A stretch of DNA of 7,080 nt from an uncultured Bacteroidota bacterium (GTDB lineage: Bacteria; Bacteroidota; Bacteroidia; Chitinophagales; Chitinophagaceae): positions 1 to 7,080 of the forward strand of contig CAMLEX010000256.1 of the NCBI GenBank assembly GCA_946479055.1, read 5' to 3'. The stretch's first letter is position 1, and each line of letters begins with the position of its first letter. The notes below the pieces were generated by a model, which saw only the letters and a list, made by a program, of their open reading frames with translations, was not told the DNA's origin and did not search any database. Shown one piece after another: positions 1 to 5,876 of this stretch. Both the position numbers and the translations under genes were made by a program.

Positions 1-540
1 AGCCAGGTTGTTTTTACGAAGCGATTCCCGGATACGTCCAAGCGCAAGATGTAATTGATTTTTGATTGTTTGCGGCGCAAGTAATAACAGATCTGCAATT
101 TCCGCTATGCTGAGTTGCTGTTCCCTGCTCAATAAGTAAATCTCTTTCATTTTTGCCGGCATACGGGACACTTCGGCTGCAACAACAGACCGCAATTCTT
201 TGCTACTGAGATGGCTCCAGATTAATTCTTCTGACTGAACAGGATGAAAGGGCTGACTGAGTAAATATTTTAGACGTACTGATTGCTTTTCATAATGATT
301 AAATATTTTATTCCGGAGGGAAACAAAAAGATAGGCGCCTAGTGAATCTTCAATTTCAACCTGCTGAACATTATTCCACAGTGACAGGAAGACTTCCTGC
401 ACCATATCACTGGCATCATCTTTTGAGCGCAATCGCTTACAGGCAAGCTGAAACAGATCCTGCCAGTACTTTTCAAACAGGCGACGGAATGCCGCTTCAT
501 CTCCTTTCTTTACTTGTTCCAGAAAAACTTTATCACTCAT
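1..540 (-). CDS. RNA polymerase ECF sigma factor, FecI-like (C-terminus cut by window edge)
   Basis: This is an extracytoplasmic-function sigma-70 factor that directs core RNA polymerase to a small regulon; in Bacteroidota such factors usually work with an anti-sigma FecR and a SusC/D-type outer-membrane uptake pair. I translated 180 codons with no stop from the ATG at 538-540 to the window edge. Region 2 is seen at residues about 10-80 (KGDEAAFRRLFEKYW, then DDASDMVQEVFLSLW, the core-binding and -10 recognition part). Region 4 is at about 125-178 (MPAKMKEIYLLSREQQLS, then IAEIADLLLLAPQTIKNQLH, a helix-turn-helix for -35 recognition). Family members are about 180-200 residues, so only a few residues should be missing. 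AGGA lies about 12 nt before the start. A FecR gene would be expected next, off the left edge, but cannot be seen. The sigma call is secure; the regulon is unknown. Confidence 0.93.
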   Translation of the reverse strand, partial: MSDKVFLEQVKKGDEAAFRRLFEKYWQDLFQLACKRLRSKDDASDMVQEVFLSLWNNVQQVEIEDSLGAYLFVSLRNKIFNHYEKQSVRLKYLLSQPFHPVQSEELIWSHLSSKELRSVVAAEVSRMPAKMKEIYLLSREQQLSIAEIADLLLLAPQTIKNQLHLALGRIRESLRKNNLA

Positions 541-586
541 ATTCAGCTAGTCCTCATTAATGAACATAAATAGAAAGACGTTATTG

Positions 587-604
587 CTGGTTAAAAATAA
601 CCAG
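587..604 (-). other. Hairpin upstream of the sigma factor gene
   Basis: CTGGTTA at 587-593 and TAACCAG at 598-604 are perfect inverted repeats around an AAAA loop. It has no T-run on either side, so it is not a normal intrinsic terminator. It lies 47-64 bp upstream of the sigma factor start and would sit in its leader RNA or promoter region. A role in control is inference only. Confidence 0.3.
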
Positions 605-683
605 GAAGTAGCTTATGCCGCCATCAACAAATAATGCATCCAATACGAAAGCCATCTGGATATGGATAGTTGCTACTCTTTTT

Positions 684-800
684 CTAACTAAACAATTTTG
701 TTAGCTGAGCCTTGGATTTTACAATTACCAGGGCAATAATTATAAAACAACCGCTAAGCTACAGTAAAGCAACCGTCAAATACCACGGAAACGATTGCAT
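684..800 (-). pseudogene. Possible decayed small single-pass membrane protein
   Basis: On the minus strand, an ATG at 798-800 opens a 38-residue frame interrupted once by an in-frame TAG at codon 14, ending at TAG 684-686. Before the stop it reads MQSFPWYLTVALL. After it come LSGCFIIIALVIVK and a polar tail SKAQLTKLFS. Taken together this looks like a one-helix membrane protein with a cytoplasmic basic tail, broken by one nonsense change. There is an in-frame TAA 9 nt before the ATG, so the frame does not extend upstream. I do not recognise the protein. T-rich DNA easily yields hydrophobic frames, so chance is a serious alternative. Confidence 0.18.
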
Positions 801-1298
801 GATTTTTTAACTTCAAATCGGGGCAAATGTTATTAAAAAGGAGGTCTTGGGGCAGATTTCAGGACGTCGGCGGTTTTTTTATAAAATACGGTAGAGGCAT
901 CGTATCCATTATCAGGGAAATTAAACCGTAATTGAATCACCAGGGAGAAGATTTCCTTGCAGCGCTATTACAACATCCTTTGCTAAAGCTTTATTTATTA
1001 TGTTTTTTGACTAGTGAAGTTTATCCTTCCCTGGTGGCAATAGCAGAATAGCAAGAATAATGATGAATGCAGAACTATCTTAGGCTTTTCAAAATAATAA
1101 TTCAACTCTTTTCTGGAATGAGTATACAGGCGCATTGAGCAATTACCAAACAGCGAACCTCCGGCTTTGACAGTGATGATGCTCAGTCTGGTCACAGCTA
1201 TATAATGTTATTTAATTATTAGCAAATACATATTTTTTTCCCGACTTTAATATAGTTGTTTCGCCAGGATAAGAAAATTTTTGGTATGTGCACCTTAA

Positions 1299-1733
1299 CT
1301 ATTTGTCCTTTTTCTTTTCAACTAAAGCTTTACCACATTTAGGGCACTCACCTTCTTTGTCAAGGGCTACTTCCGGATGCATAGGACAAGTATACAGCTT
1401 GGTAACCTCTGCCTTCATTTGCTCCTTGGGTGAAAGATTTAGCTTCTTACCACACTTAGGACATTTTCCGGGATTGTGCTTTGTTACGTCAATATGCACA
1501 GGACAAGTATAATTTTTCATTTCCCTGGCCTTCATTTGTTCCTTAGTTGACAAGCTTAGCTCCATTCCACACTTAGGACATTTTCCGGGTTGATGACCTG
1601 TAGCTTCAGGATGGTTCGGGCAGGAATAAAAGGTTTCATGCTTTGTAGTATCCACTTTTCCTGCCTTTCCCTGAGCAAAAAGACAAGTTGAAGCTATCAG
1701 TACAGAAACTGTAAGAACGATTAACTTTTTCAT
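1299..1733 (-). CDS. Exported protein with three heavy-metal-binding (HMBD) repeats
   Basis: This small secreted or periplasmic protein of 144 residues probably binds copper or another soft metal. Residues 1-20 form a signal peptide (MKKL, hydrophobic core, likely cleavage LFA-Q after residue 20). Three repeats follow, each of the form Y-x-C-P-x-H ... C-P-K-C-G. The first cysteines are at 38, 77 and 116 and the CPKCG pairs at 52/55, 91/94 and 130/133, an exact 39-residue period. Repeat 3 has the canonical YTCPMHPEV; repeat 1 has CPNHPE and repeat 2 CPVHID, so the Met and Pro have drifted. The linkers share KEQMKA. The C-terminus is Lys-rich. This module is known from the N-termini of Cu/Ag P-type ATPases and CusB-type efflux adaptors; here it stands alone without a transporter beside it. 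It seems to be a single-gene unit. The domain call is firm; the metal is inferred. Confidence 0.88.
   Translation of the reverse strand: MKKLIVLTVSVLIASTCLFAQGKAGKVDTTKHETFYSCPNHPEATGHQPGKCPKCGMELSLSTKEQMKAREMKNYTCPVHIDVTKHNPGKCPKCGKKLNLSPKEQMKAEVTKLYTCPMHPEVALDKEGECPKCGKALVEKKKDK
1323..1628 (-). repeat. Three tandem 117-bp units inside the HMBD gene
   Basis: The three metal-binding repeats are spaced exactly 117 bp apart in the DNA. A 23-bp stretch at 1450-1472 is identical to 1567-1589, and AGGACAAGTATA at 1383-1394 recurs at 1500-1511. Identity of the DNA and not just the protein suggests internal duplication, or gene conversion between the copies. Confidence 0.8.
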
Positions 1734-1791
1734 GATTTTCGTTTATGATGAATAATTAATCGAAATTAAATGCCTGCTTGTTGAAGTAAAA

Positions 1792-1870
1792 TGACTTTAG
1801 TCAATCGTTACGATGATATATACCCAAAAATTGTCTATGGCAAGAGTGAAACTAACGACATTTTAATGTC
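1792..1870. promoter_or_regulatory. Cluster of three short palindromes upstream of the HMBD gene
   Basis: TGACT-TT-AGTCA (1792-1803) directly abuts ATCGT-T-ACGAT (1804-1814), and GACATT-TT-AATGTC lies at 1857-1870. All have perfect arms. They sit 59-137 bp before the HMBD start, where an operator for a repressor or activator could lie. They fall in the 190-bp gap between the end of the GlxA-type regulator gene and the HMBD gene. The palindromes are seen directly; binding by any protein is inference. No clear TAnnTTTG promoter element was found. Confidence 0.35.
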
Positions 1871-1923
1871 CGATAATAGGGACAGGGCTTTGCGGCAACA
1901 TACCCCGATCCTATAAAATAAAT

Positions 1924-2895
1924 TTAGCTTGCCCGGTTATATTTATTGCGATATTCTATTGGAGATAATCCTGTAATTCTTTTAAAAGTGGTACGGAAAG
2001 CTTTAGGATCTGTATAACCCACGTTATACATTACCTCATTTACATTTTCACGCAACTTTTCAAGATTCATTTTTGCAGCTTCTATTTTTACTCGCTGTAT
2101 ATATTCCACCACCGTATTGGAAGTAGCTTTTTTAAATCTTCGTTCCAGGTTTCTCCGGCCCAATGCAAACATCGACGCTAACTGATCCACCGTGATTTTA
2201 TCCTGGAAATTTTTTTCAATAAAAACCTGTGCTTTTTTGATCGGTTCATCTTCGTGTTCCTTTTGTCCCTGGAAAATAATAAAAGGTGATTGGCTATCCC
2301 TGTCTATTTCTATTGCAAATACTTTGGCGGAAAGAACTGCTATATCACGGCCCGCATATTTTTCAATAAGATATAAAATCAGGTTCAGGTAAGAAAATGC
2401 ACCTCCGCTTGAATAAATGCCCTGTTCATCAGTGATAATTTTTTCTGTTACCAGATCCACATCGGGAAACATTTTTCTAAATTCATTGGCCGCCATCCAG
2501 TGCGTAGCACATTTTCTTCCATTTACTAAACCTGTTGATGCTAATAAAAAAGCGCCGAGACAAAGACTCGCAACTTCGGCCCCGCTTTTATATTGCTTTA
2601 TTATCCACGGAATAAATTCCTTGTTGTTTTCTATCGCAGTTTTTATTTCTCCATCAATAGCTGGTATAATAATAAGGTCTGTTTTTTTTACATCCTGCAG
2701 CAGCTCGTCAGTATGAACGGTAAACAAACCGCCACTTACAGGAGTTTCTTTTGAAAGTCCAACTAACTGTACTTTAAATATCGGGGACTCTCCCCTGGCT
2801 TTGTAAAATTGATTCACCTGGGTCAATAATTGACGTGAGCCTTCAAGGCTTCCTAAAATTGCTCCTTTAGGAACGAGGATAGATATGTGTTTCAT
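1924..2895 (-). CDS. GlxA-family transcriptional regulator (DJ-1/PfpI-like domain + AraC HTH)
   Basis: This is a 323-residue cytoplasmic DNA-binding regulator. Residues about 1-185 form a DJ-1/PfpI-like domain: MKHISILVPKGA at the first strand, the nucleophile-elbow-like SLCLGAFLLASTGLVNG with Cys112, and ATHW with His132. This domain is thought to sense small ligands in the GlxA group, mostly without enzyme activity. Residues about 220-320 are an AraC/XylS double helix-turn-helix: ITVDQLASMFALGRRNLERR and then VNEVMYNVGYTDPKAFRTTF, ending in the usual GLSPIEYRNKY. Length is normal for the group. It is divergent from the DinB/DinB/DUF1579 genes, the classic position of a local regulator, and an inverted repeat lies 45-84 bp before its start, suggesting autoregulation. 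The ligand is unknown. Confidence 0.92.
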   Translation of the reverse strand: MKHISILVPKGAILGSLEGSRQLLTQVNQFYKARGESPIFKVQLVGLSKETPVSGGLFTVHTDELLQDVKKTDLIIIPAIDGEIKTAIENNKEFIPWIIKQYKSGAEVASLCLGAFLLASTGLVNGRKCATHWMAANEFRKMFPDVDLVTEKIITDEQGIYSSGGAFSYLNLILYLIEKYAGRDIAVLSAKVFAIEIDRDSQSPFIIFQGQKEHEDEPIKKAQVFIEKNFQDKITVDQLASMFALGRRNLERRFKKATSNTVVEYIQRVKIEAAKMNLEKLRENVNEVMYNVGYTDPKAFRTTFKRITGLSPIEYRNKYNRAS

Positions 2896-2939
2896 CTGTA
2901 TATTTTTAATTTATTTAAGCCAGATGGAACTTACCGTGG

Positions 2940-2979
2940 TAAAATTTTCATTGCCTTGTGTGTAATAATGAAAATTTTA
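2940..2979. promoter_or_regulatory. Perfect 13-bp inverted repeat, candidate operator
   Basis: TAAAATTTTCATT at 2940-2952 and its exact complement AATGAAAATTTTA at 2967-2979 flank a 14-bp spacer. Each arm also contains the self-symmetric AAAATTTT, so the site could be read as two half-operators about 27 bp apart. It lies 45 bp upstream of the GlxA-type regulator start. A binding site for that regulator is the simplest reading. An RNA hairpin is possible, but it has no T-run and is very AT-rich, so a terminator is unlikely. Confidence 0.45.
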
Positions 2980-3020
2980 TCATGGACGTTTCATGTGCCG
3001 ATTTTTATTGTTTTTGCCAT

Positions 3021-3108
3021 CCCGAAATACTCCGGACAAGCTCAGCTATATACTTCACCATAAAATGTTCATCGCTGTTCGTATAAATTGTCCGTCCACC
3101 GCGGCGGA
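3021..3108. repeat. Possible remnant of an interspersed palindromic repeat
   Basis: In AT-rich surroundings, CCCGAAATACTCCGGA (3021-3036) is an imperfect dyad, and TCCACCGCGGCGGA (3095-3108) is one base change away from a perfect 14-bp palindrome. These GC-rich dyads resemble the small REP-like repeats scattered between genes in many bacteria. With one window I cannot show that they recur. Confidence 0.2.
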
Positions 3109-3379
3109 TTATAGGCCTTCATGTGAATTTTTTACGATAAGAAATTGTTTGAATTTCTGTTTGTAAATCTCTGCACAATCCTTCTTAAAAAATAATTTCT
3201 TTCTCTACCACGAAAAATCAGGAACCAAAAGTAACTAAAATGAATGTCGGAATCAACCCCTTAAATTGCCGTATTAACACCCTTTTCCTTATAAACTGGA
3301 AATCTAATTTTACAATCACCACCTGATTGAAGCTATCGCAAAAATTAAAACAAGTACTTAACATTATAAAATAAAGATC

Positions 3380-3928
3380 ATGGAAAAAAATATTTTGATT
3401 GAAATGGACCAAACAGTCAACAAATTACTACAGGCTGTTTCAGCATTTCCAAAAAAACAGTTTAATACAGTTCCTTTTGAAGGCAGTTGGACAGCTGCCC
3501 AGGTTTCCGATCATATTTTAAAATCAGTATCAGGCGTAAAAAAACTGTTATATGCGCCAACAAAACCGACCGATAGGTTACTCGATAGAAAGTCAGAAGC
3601 CATTAAATCTATGTTTTTAGATTTCGAAACAAAAATGAAATCGCCTGAATTTGTGTTGCCCGACAACTCGCCGATGGAAAAAGAAAAATTGCTGAATGCG
3701 TTGGAAGAAATAATGGTGAAAATGATTGAAGCAATTAAAACTCTGAACTTATCGGAAACCTGTACAGCTTTCGAACTCCCGGGCTTTGGAGAGTTTACAA
3801 GAGCCGAATGGATCTGGTTTGTAATTTATCATACACAAAGACATACGCACCAGCTAAAAAATATTTATGAAATACTGCTAAAAAAAAAGTCAACTCCTGA
3901 AATAAGGCAGGTATATCTCTGGCATTAA
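3380..3928 (+). CDS. DinB-family protein with complete His triad
   Basis: This 182-residue cytoplasmic four-helix-bundle protein belongs to the DinB/YfiT superfamily, whose members bind a divalent metal and in several cases are thiol-dependent S-transferases (bacillithiol or mycothiol). The expected ligands are visible: His45 in SWTAAQVSDHIL and the pair His151/His155 in YHTQRHTHQL, with a further His157. Length fits the family. The start ATG follows an A-rich leader (ataaagatc) without a strong Shine-Dalgarno, as is common in Bacteroidota. It is first in a plus-strand row with a second DinB-fold gene 56 nt downstream and a DUF1579 gene after that, and is divergent from a GlxA-type regulator. 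Thiol-transferase or detoxification activity is plausible; the substrate is unknown. Confidence 0.85.
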   Translation: MEKNILIEMDQTVNKLLQAVSAFPKKQFNTVPFEGSWTAAQVSDHILKSVSGVKKLLYAPTKPTDRLLDRKSEAIKSMFLDFETKMKSPEFVLPDNSPMEKEKLLNALEEIMVKMIEAIKTLNLSETCTAFELPGFGEFTRAEWIWFVIYHTQRHTHQLKNIYEILLKKKSTPEIRQVYLWH

Positions 3929-3984
3929 AGATGCAGGTTGAAATCAACTCTGTGCATATTAAATCAATACTAAACTTAAATTGT

Positions 3985-4482
3985 ATGGAAACAAAAGCAA
4001 CAAGCAGCAGGATGAATCCACTCCTTGATTTGTATGATATGCAAACAACGTTTTTTTCAAATGCTATTGAAGGCATTACTGATAAAGATGCTCACAACCG
4101 GTTGAACACAAAAGCAAACCATATTTCCTGGTTGACAGGCAGCCTTGTTGAGCAGAGATATGAAATCGCCAAGACTCTTGGTTCCGATGATAAACAGGAA
4201 GCACATGATCTTTTTAAAAATAACCAGGGTATCCAGGATGGAGTTACTTACCCTTCACTGCTTACATTCAAAAAAGACTGGGAAAGAATCACACCGGTAC
4301 TAAGAAATGCGCTTCATACTATAAAAGACGAAAAACTTGGCGAATCATTCGAAATAATGTCGGGTATAAGAATGACCTATTATGAGCTAATATCTTTTAT
4401 TATCTACCGCGAAGCGAATTGTATTGGCCAGATAGCTTTATGGCGAAGACTATTGGGATACGCACCGATGAAGTACCAATAA
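3985..4482 (+). CDS. DinB-like protein lacking the HxxxH metal ligands
   Basis: This 165-residue protein has the DinB fold pattern: a first helix MNPLLDLYDMQTTFFSNAIE, a conserved His46 in KANHISWLTGSLV, and the C-terminal helix IIYREANCIGQIALWRRLLG followed by Y-A-P-M-K-Y. In active DinB proteins the C-terminal helix carries HxxxH. Here the matching positions read R142 and C146, so two of three His ligands are gone; Cys could still bind metal or a thiol. An in-frame ATG at 3931 would add 18 residues (MQVEINSVHIKSILNLNC) starting 2 nt after the first DinB gene. I prefer 3985 because the family sequence begins there and the leader (aaacttaaattgt) is typical; the 3931 start is possible. A small dyad, GTTGA-AA-TCAAC, lies at 3937-3948. 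The role is unknown. Confidence 0.78.
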   Translation: METKATSSRMNPLLDLYDMQTTFFSNAIEGITDKDAHNRLNTKANHISWLTGSLVEQRYEIAKTLGSDDKQEAHDLFKNNQGIQDGVTYPSLLTFKKDWERITPVLRNALHTIKDEKLGESFEIMSGIRMTYYELISFIIYREANCIGQIALWRRLLGYAPMKYQ

Positions 4483-4550
4483 AAGGCAATAAAAATTTGT
4501 AGCAAGAAAGGGTTTTTCATTTTTGAAAATAACTCATTGATTAAAAAACG

Positions 4551-5006
4551 ATGGGTATGGCAAAAAAAATTGAGCCGGGATCTGAGCATAAACTTCTGAA
4601 TGTATTTACCGGCAAATGGAATACAGAAGGATATACTATTGCAGGTCCAAACGGGCCTTCACAAAGAATTGAAGCAACAGATATTTACGAATGGCTGCCG
4701 GGCGGATTTTTTCTTATTCACCATGCAGATGCGCATGTAGGAGATGAACAGATCCATATCCTTGAGATCATTGGCTACAATGCTTCAGACAAATCTTATT
4801 ATTCTCATTCTTTCGACAGTCAGGGTAATTATGCAACATTTCATTTGAGTATAAATGAAGGATTGCTAAAAATTACAGGTGAGTCAGAACGTTTCACTGG
4901 AAGAATTAACAAGTCAGCCACTACCATAACAGGCAAGTGGGAACGTTCCGACAACGGCCTGGACTGGCAGCACTCTATGGATGTGAAGTTGACAAAAGTT
5001 CAGTAA
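4551..5006 (+). CDS. DUF1579 family protein
   Basis: This 151-residue protein has no signal peptide or membrane segment and is probably cytoplasmic. The DUF1579 hallmarks are visible: PGSEHKLLNVFTGKWNTEG at about 9-27, IEATDIYEWLPGGFFLIHH at about 40-58, then HILEIIGYNASDKSYYSHSF and a C-terminal GKWERSDNGLDWQ. The predominance of alternating beta-type segments suggests a lipocalin-like beta barrel that could hold a small ligand; this is inference, and the family has no settled function. A second ATG two codons in (4557) could be the true start. It follows the second DinB-fold gene by 68 bp on the same strand and ends convergent to the Rrf2 gene, so it is probably the last gene of the DinB row. 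Confidence 0.85.
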   Translation: MGMAKKIEPGSEHKLLNVFTGKWNTEGYTIAGPNGPSQRIEATDIYEWLPGGFFLIHHADAHVGDEQIHILEIIGYNASDKSYYSHSFDSQGNYATFHLSINEGLLKITGESERFTGRINKSATTITGKWERSDNGLDWQHSMDVKLTKVQ

Positions 5007-5015
5007 TAACAGATA

Positions 5016-5036
5016 GAAAAGGTGAGTATCATTTTC
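5016..5036. terminator. Weak hairpin between convergent genes
   Basis: GAAAA-gg-TGA-gta-TCA-TTTTC forms an 8-bp stem with a 2-nt bulge in the 59-bp gap between the DUF1579 and Rrf2 stop codons. It is AT-rich and its TTTT lies inside the stem, so any terminator activity would be weak. Its place between two convergent genes is the main support. Confidence 0.3.
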
Positions 5037-5065
5037 AAAAGAGTTAAACTATTATTGAGCCAATA

Positions 5066-5527
5066 CTAAACAGGGCTGTTCTGTTCAAGTAATTGTTTTA
5101 AAATTTCTCCGGATTCTTTTTCAGAATTCACCAGGTCATGCAGACTGATTTTATCCAGCAACTGATCTATATTAAATTGAACCATTTGCCAAAGTGAACG
5201 TGCAGAGCATTCCACTGAGTTGGTACATAGTTTTACATTTCCGGTATGTAAGCCGCAAAATTCACTATCAAACAAAGCCCCGCCTAAAGCTTTCAATACT
5301 TTATTAATATTAATATTTTTTGCAGGCTGGGCCAGCATATAACCGCCTTTATAGCCTGGGGAGCTATTAATAAATCCTTCCATGCGAAGAACCCGGGTTA
5401 GCTTAGCCACATAATGATCACTGAGCCCTTCCGCTTCACTTAATTGAGGAATACTCATGCCGTTTTCGTTTTTAGCGATGCGTATAAGTATGCGTAAACC
5501 GTATTCTTCCTGTGCTGTTATTTTCAT
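5066..5527 (-). CDS. Rrf2-family regulator with Fe-S type cysteines (IscR/SufR-like)
   Basis: This 153-residue winged-helix regulator probably senses Fe-S cluster status and controls the suf operon. MKITAQEEYGLRILIRIA is the classic Rrf2 N-terminus, followed by the helix-turn-helix SIPQLSEAEGLSDHYVAKLT and the wing SPGYKGGYMLAQP. Three cysteines, Cys91, Cys101 and Cys107 (spacing C-x9-C-x5-C, within EFCGLH and LCTNSVEC), lie where IscR-type proteins hold their cluster. The gene lies 33 nt downstream of the DUF59 gene on the same strand, so it seems to be the last gene of the suf operon. The leader is A/T-rich with no clear Shine-Dalgarno. Feedback control of suf is inferred; other Rrf2 proteins sense NO or cysteine levels. 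Confidence 0.9.
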   Translation of the reverse strand: MKITAQEEYGLRILIRIAKNENGMSIPQLSEAEGLSDHYVAKLTRVLRMEGFINSSPGYKGGYMLAQPAKNININKVLKALGGALFDSEFCGLHTGNVKLCTNSVECSARSLWQMVQFNIDQLLDKISLHDLVNSEKESGEILKQLLEQNSPV

Positions 5528-5560
5528 ATAACAAGTGATTTATTTATATAGCCGGACTAA

Positions 5561-5872
5561 TCATAACATTCCTAATTCTAATTGTGCCGCTTCTGACATC
5601 ATACTCTTGTTCCATGATGGAGTCCAGGTAACGGCTACATGTACATCATTTACCCCTTCAATTTGCCGGACTTTCTGATCCACTTCCACAGGTATAGATT
5701 GAGCTGCGGGACAAGCTGGTGAAGTCAATGTCATTACGATCTGTACATTATTCACGGGTAAAATATCTATCTCGTAAATCAATCCCAGTTCATAAATATT
5801 CACGGGTATCTCCGGATCAAACACCGTGTACAAACACTCAATTACTTTTTGTTTCAATGCTTCGTTGTCCAT
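5561..5872 (-). CDS. sufT: SUF-associated MIP18/DUF59 Fe-S assembly protein (SufT-like)
   Basis: This 103-residue cytoplasmic protein belongs to the MIP18/DUF59 family, which includes SufT and PaaD and supports maturation of Fe-S proteins. It shows DPEIPVNIYELGLIYEI at about 19-35, MTLTSPACPAAQSIPVEV with the conserved Cys, and the C-terminal VTWTPSWNKSMMSEAAQLEL. The start is taken at MDNEALKQK (5872), 4 nt after the sufE stop and matching the usual family start. An ATG at 5893 would add seven residues (MLQKIKT) and overlap sufE by 17 nt. Its place after sufS and sufE supports a role in cluster delivery or repair. The symbol follows family use; direct equivalence to characterised SufT is not shown. 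Confidence 0.88.
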   Translation of the reverse strand: MDNEALKQKVIECLYTVFDPEIPVNIYELGLIYEIDILPVNNVQIVMTLTSPACPAAQSIPVEVDQKVRQIEGVNDVHVAVTWTPSWNKSMMSEAAQLELGML

Positions 5873-5876
5873 GGTC

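Larger units (their letters stand above)
541..1298. other. Gene-poor stretch of about 760 bp
   Basis: I find no convincing intact gene on either strand between the sigma factor and the metal-binding protein gene. It holds a 7-bp hairpin (587-604), a weaker imperfect inverted repeat (684-704, CTAAC/GTTAG arms with three more pairs inside) and one interrupted small membrane-protein-like frame (684-800). The longest open frame, 998-1195 on the minus strand, has no recognisable domain, no clear ribosome site and a composition that looks random. Part of the stretch is presumably the 5' control region of the sigma factor gene. I saw no match to the Bacteroidota TAnnTTTG -7 promoter element in it. 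It could also be decayed coding sequence. Confidence 0.6.
2896..3379. other. Divergent intergenic region (484 bp)
   Basis: This spacer separates the GlxA-type regulator from the plus-strand DinB operon and should hold both promoters. It contains a perfect 13-bp inverted repeat (2940-2979) and two GC-richer patches with partial dyad symmetry (3021-3034 and 3095-3108). The last 150 bp before the DinB start are AT-rich, and TAATTTTA in this stretch resembles TAnnTTTG only loosely. No credible gene is seen; the minus-strand frame at 3218-3412 overlaps the DinB start and looks spurious. Confidence 0.6.

Noticed and set aside
581..655. 24-residue minus-strand frame (MAFVLDALFVDGGIS...), hydrophobic
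   Set aside because: It is very short, has no ribosome site and overlaps the 587-604 hairpin. T-rich DNA gives such frames by chance.
871..895. GC-rich bases followed by a T-run, like a plus-strand terminator
   Set aside because: No stem with matching arms precedes the T-run, and no plus-strand gene ends nearby.
932..1051. 39-codon plus-strand frame from a TTG (NHQGEDFLAALLQ...)
   Set aside because: It has a non-ATG start, no Shine-Dalgarno, no recognised homology and a length expected by chance.
998..1195. 65-residue minus-strand open frame
   Set aside because: It has no recognisable domain or ribosome site and a random-looking composition. Other frames over the same stretch look no more or less gene-like.
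1288..1512. 74-residue plus-strand frame opposite the HMBD gene
   Set aside because: It is the antisense shadow of the repeated HMBD coding sequence; its own repeat pattern mirrors that gene.
2192..2716. Two plus-strand frames (2192-2392 and 2417-2716) inside the GlxA-type gene
   Set aside because: They are antisense to a clearly conserved regulator; the Ser/Ile/Phe-rich text is typical of shadow frames.
3218..3412. 64-residue minus-strand frame over the DinB start
   Set aside because: It overlaps the supported DinB gene, has a low-complexity Phe-rich composition and shows no domain.
4514..4529. TTTTCA/TGAAAA mini-hairpin between the second DinB-fold and DUF1579 genes
   Set aside because: It is six A/T-rich pairs with no T-run after it, too weak to call a terminator or control site.
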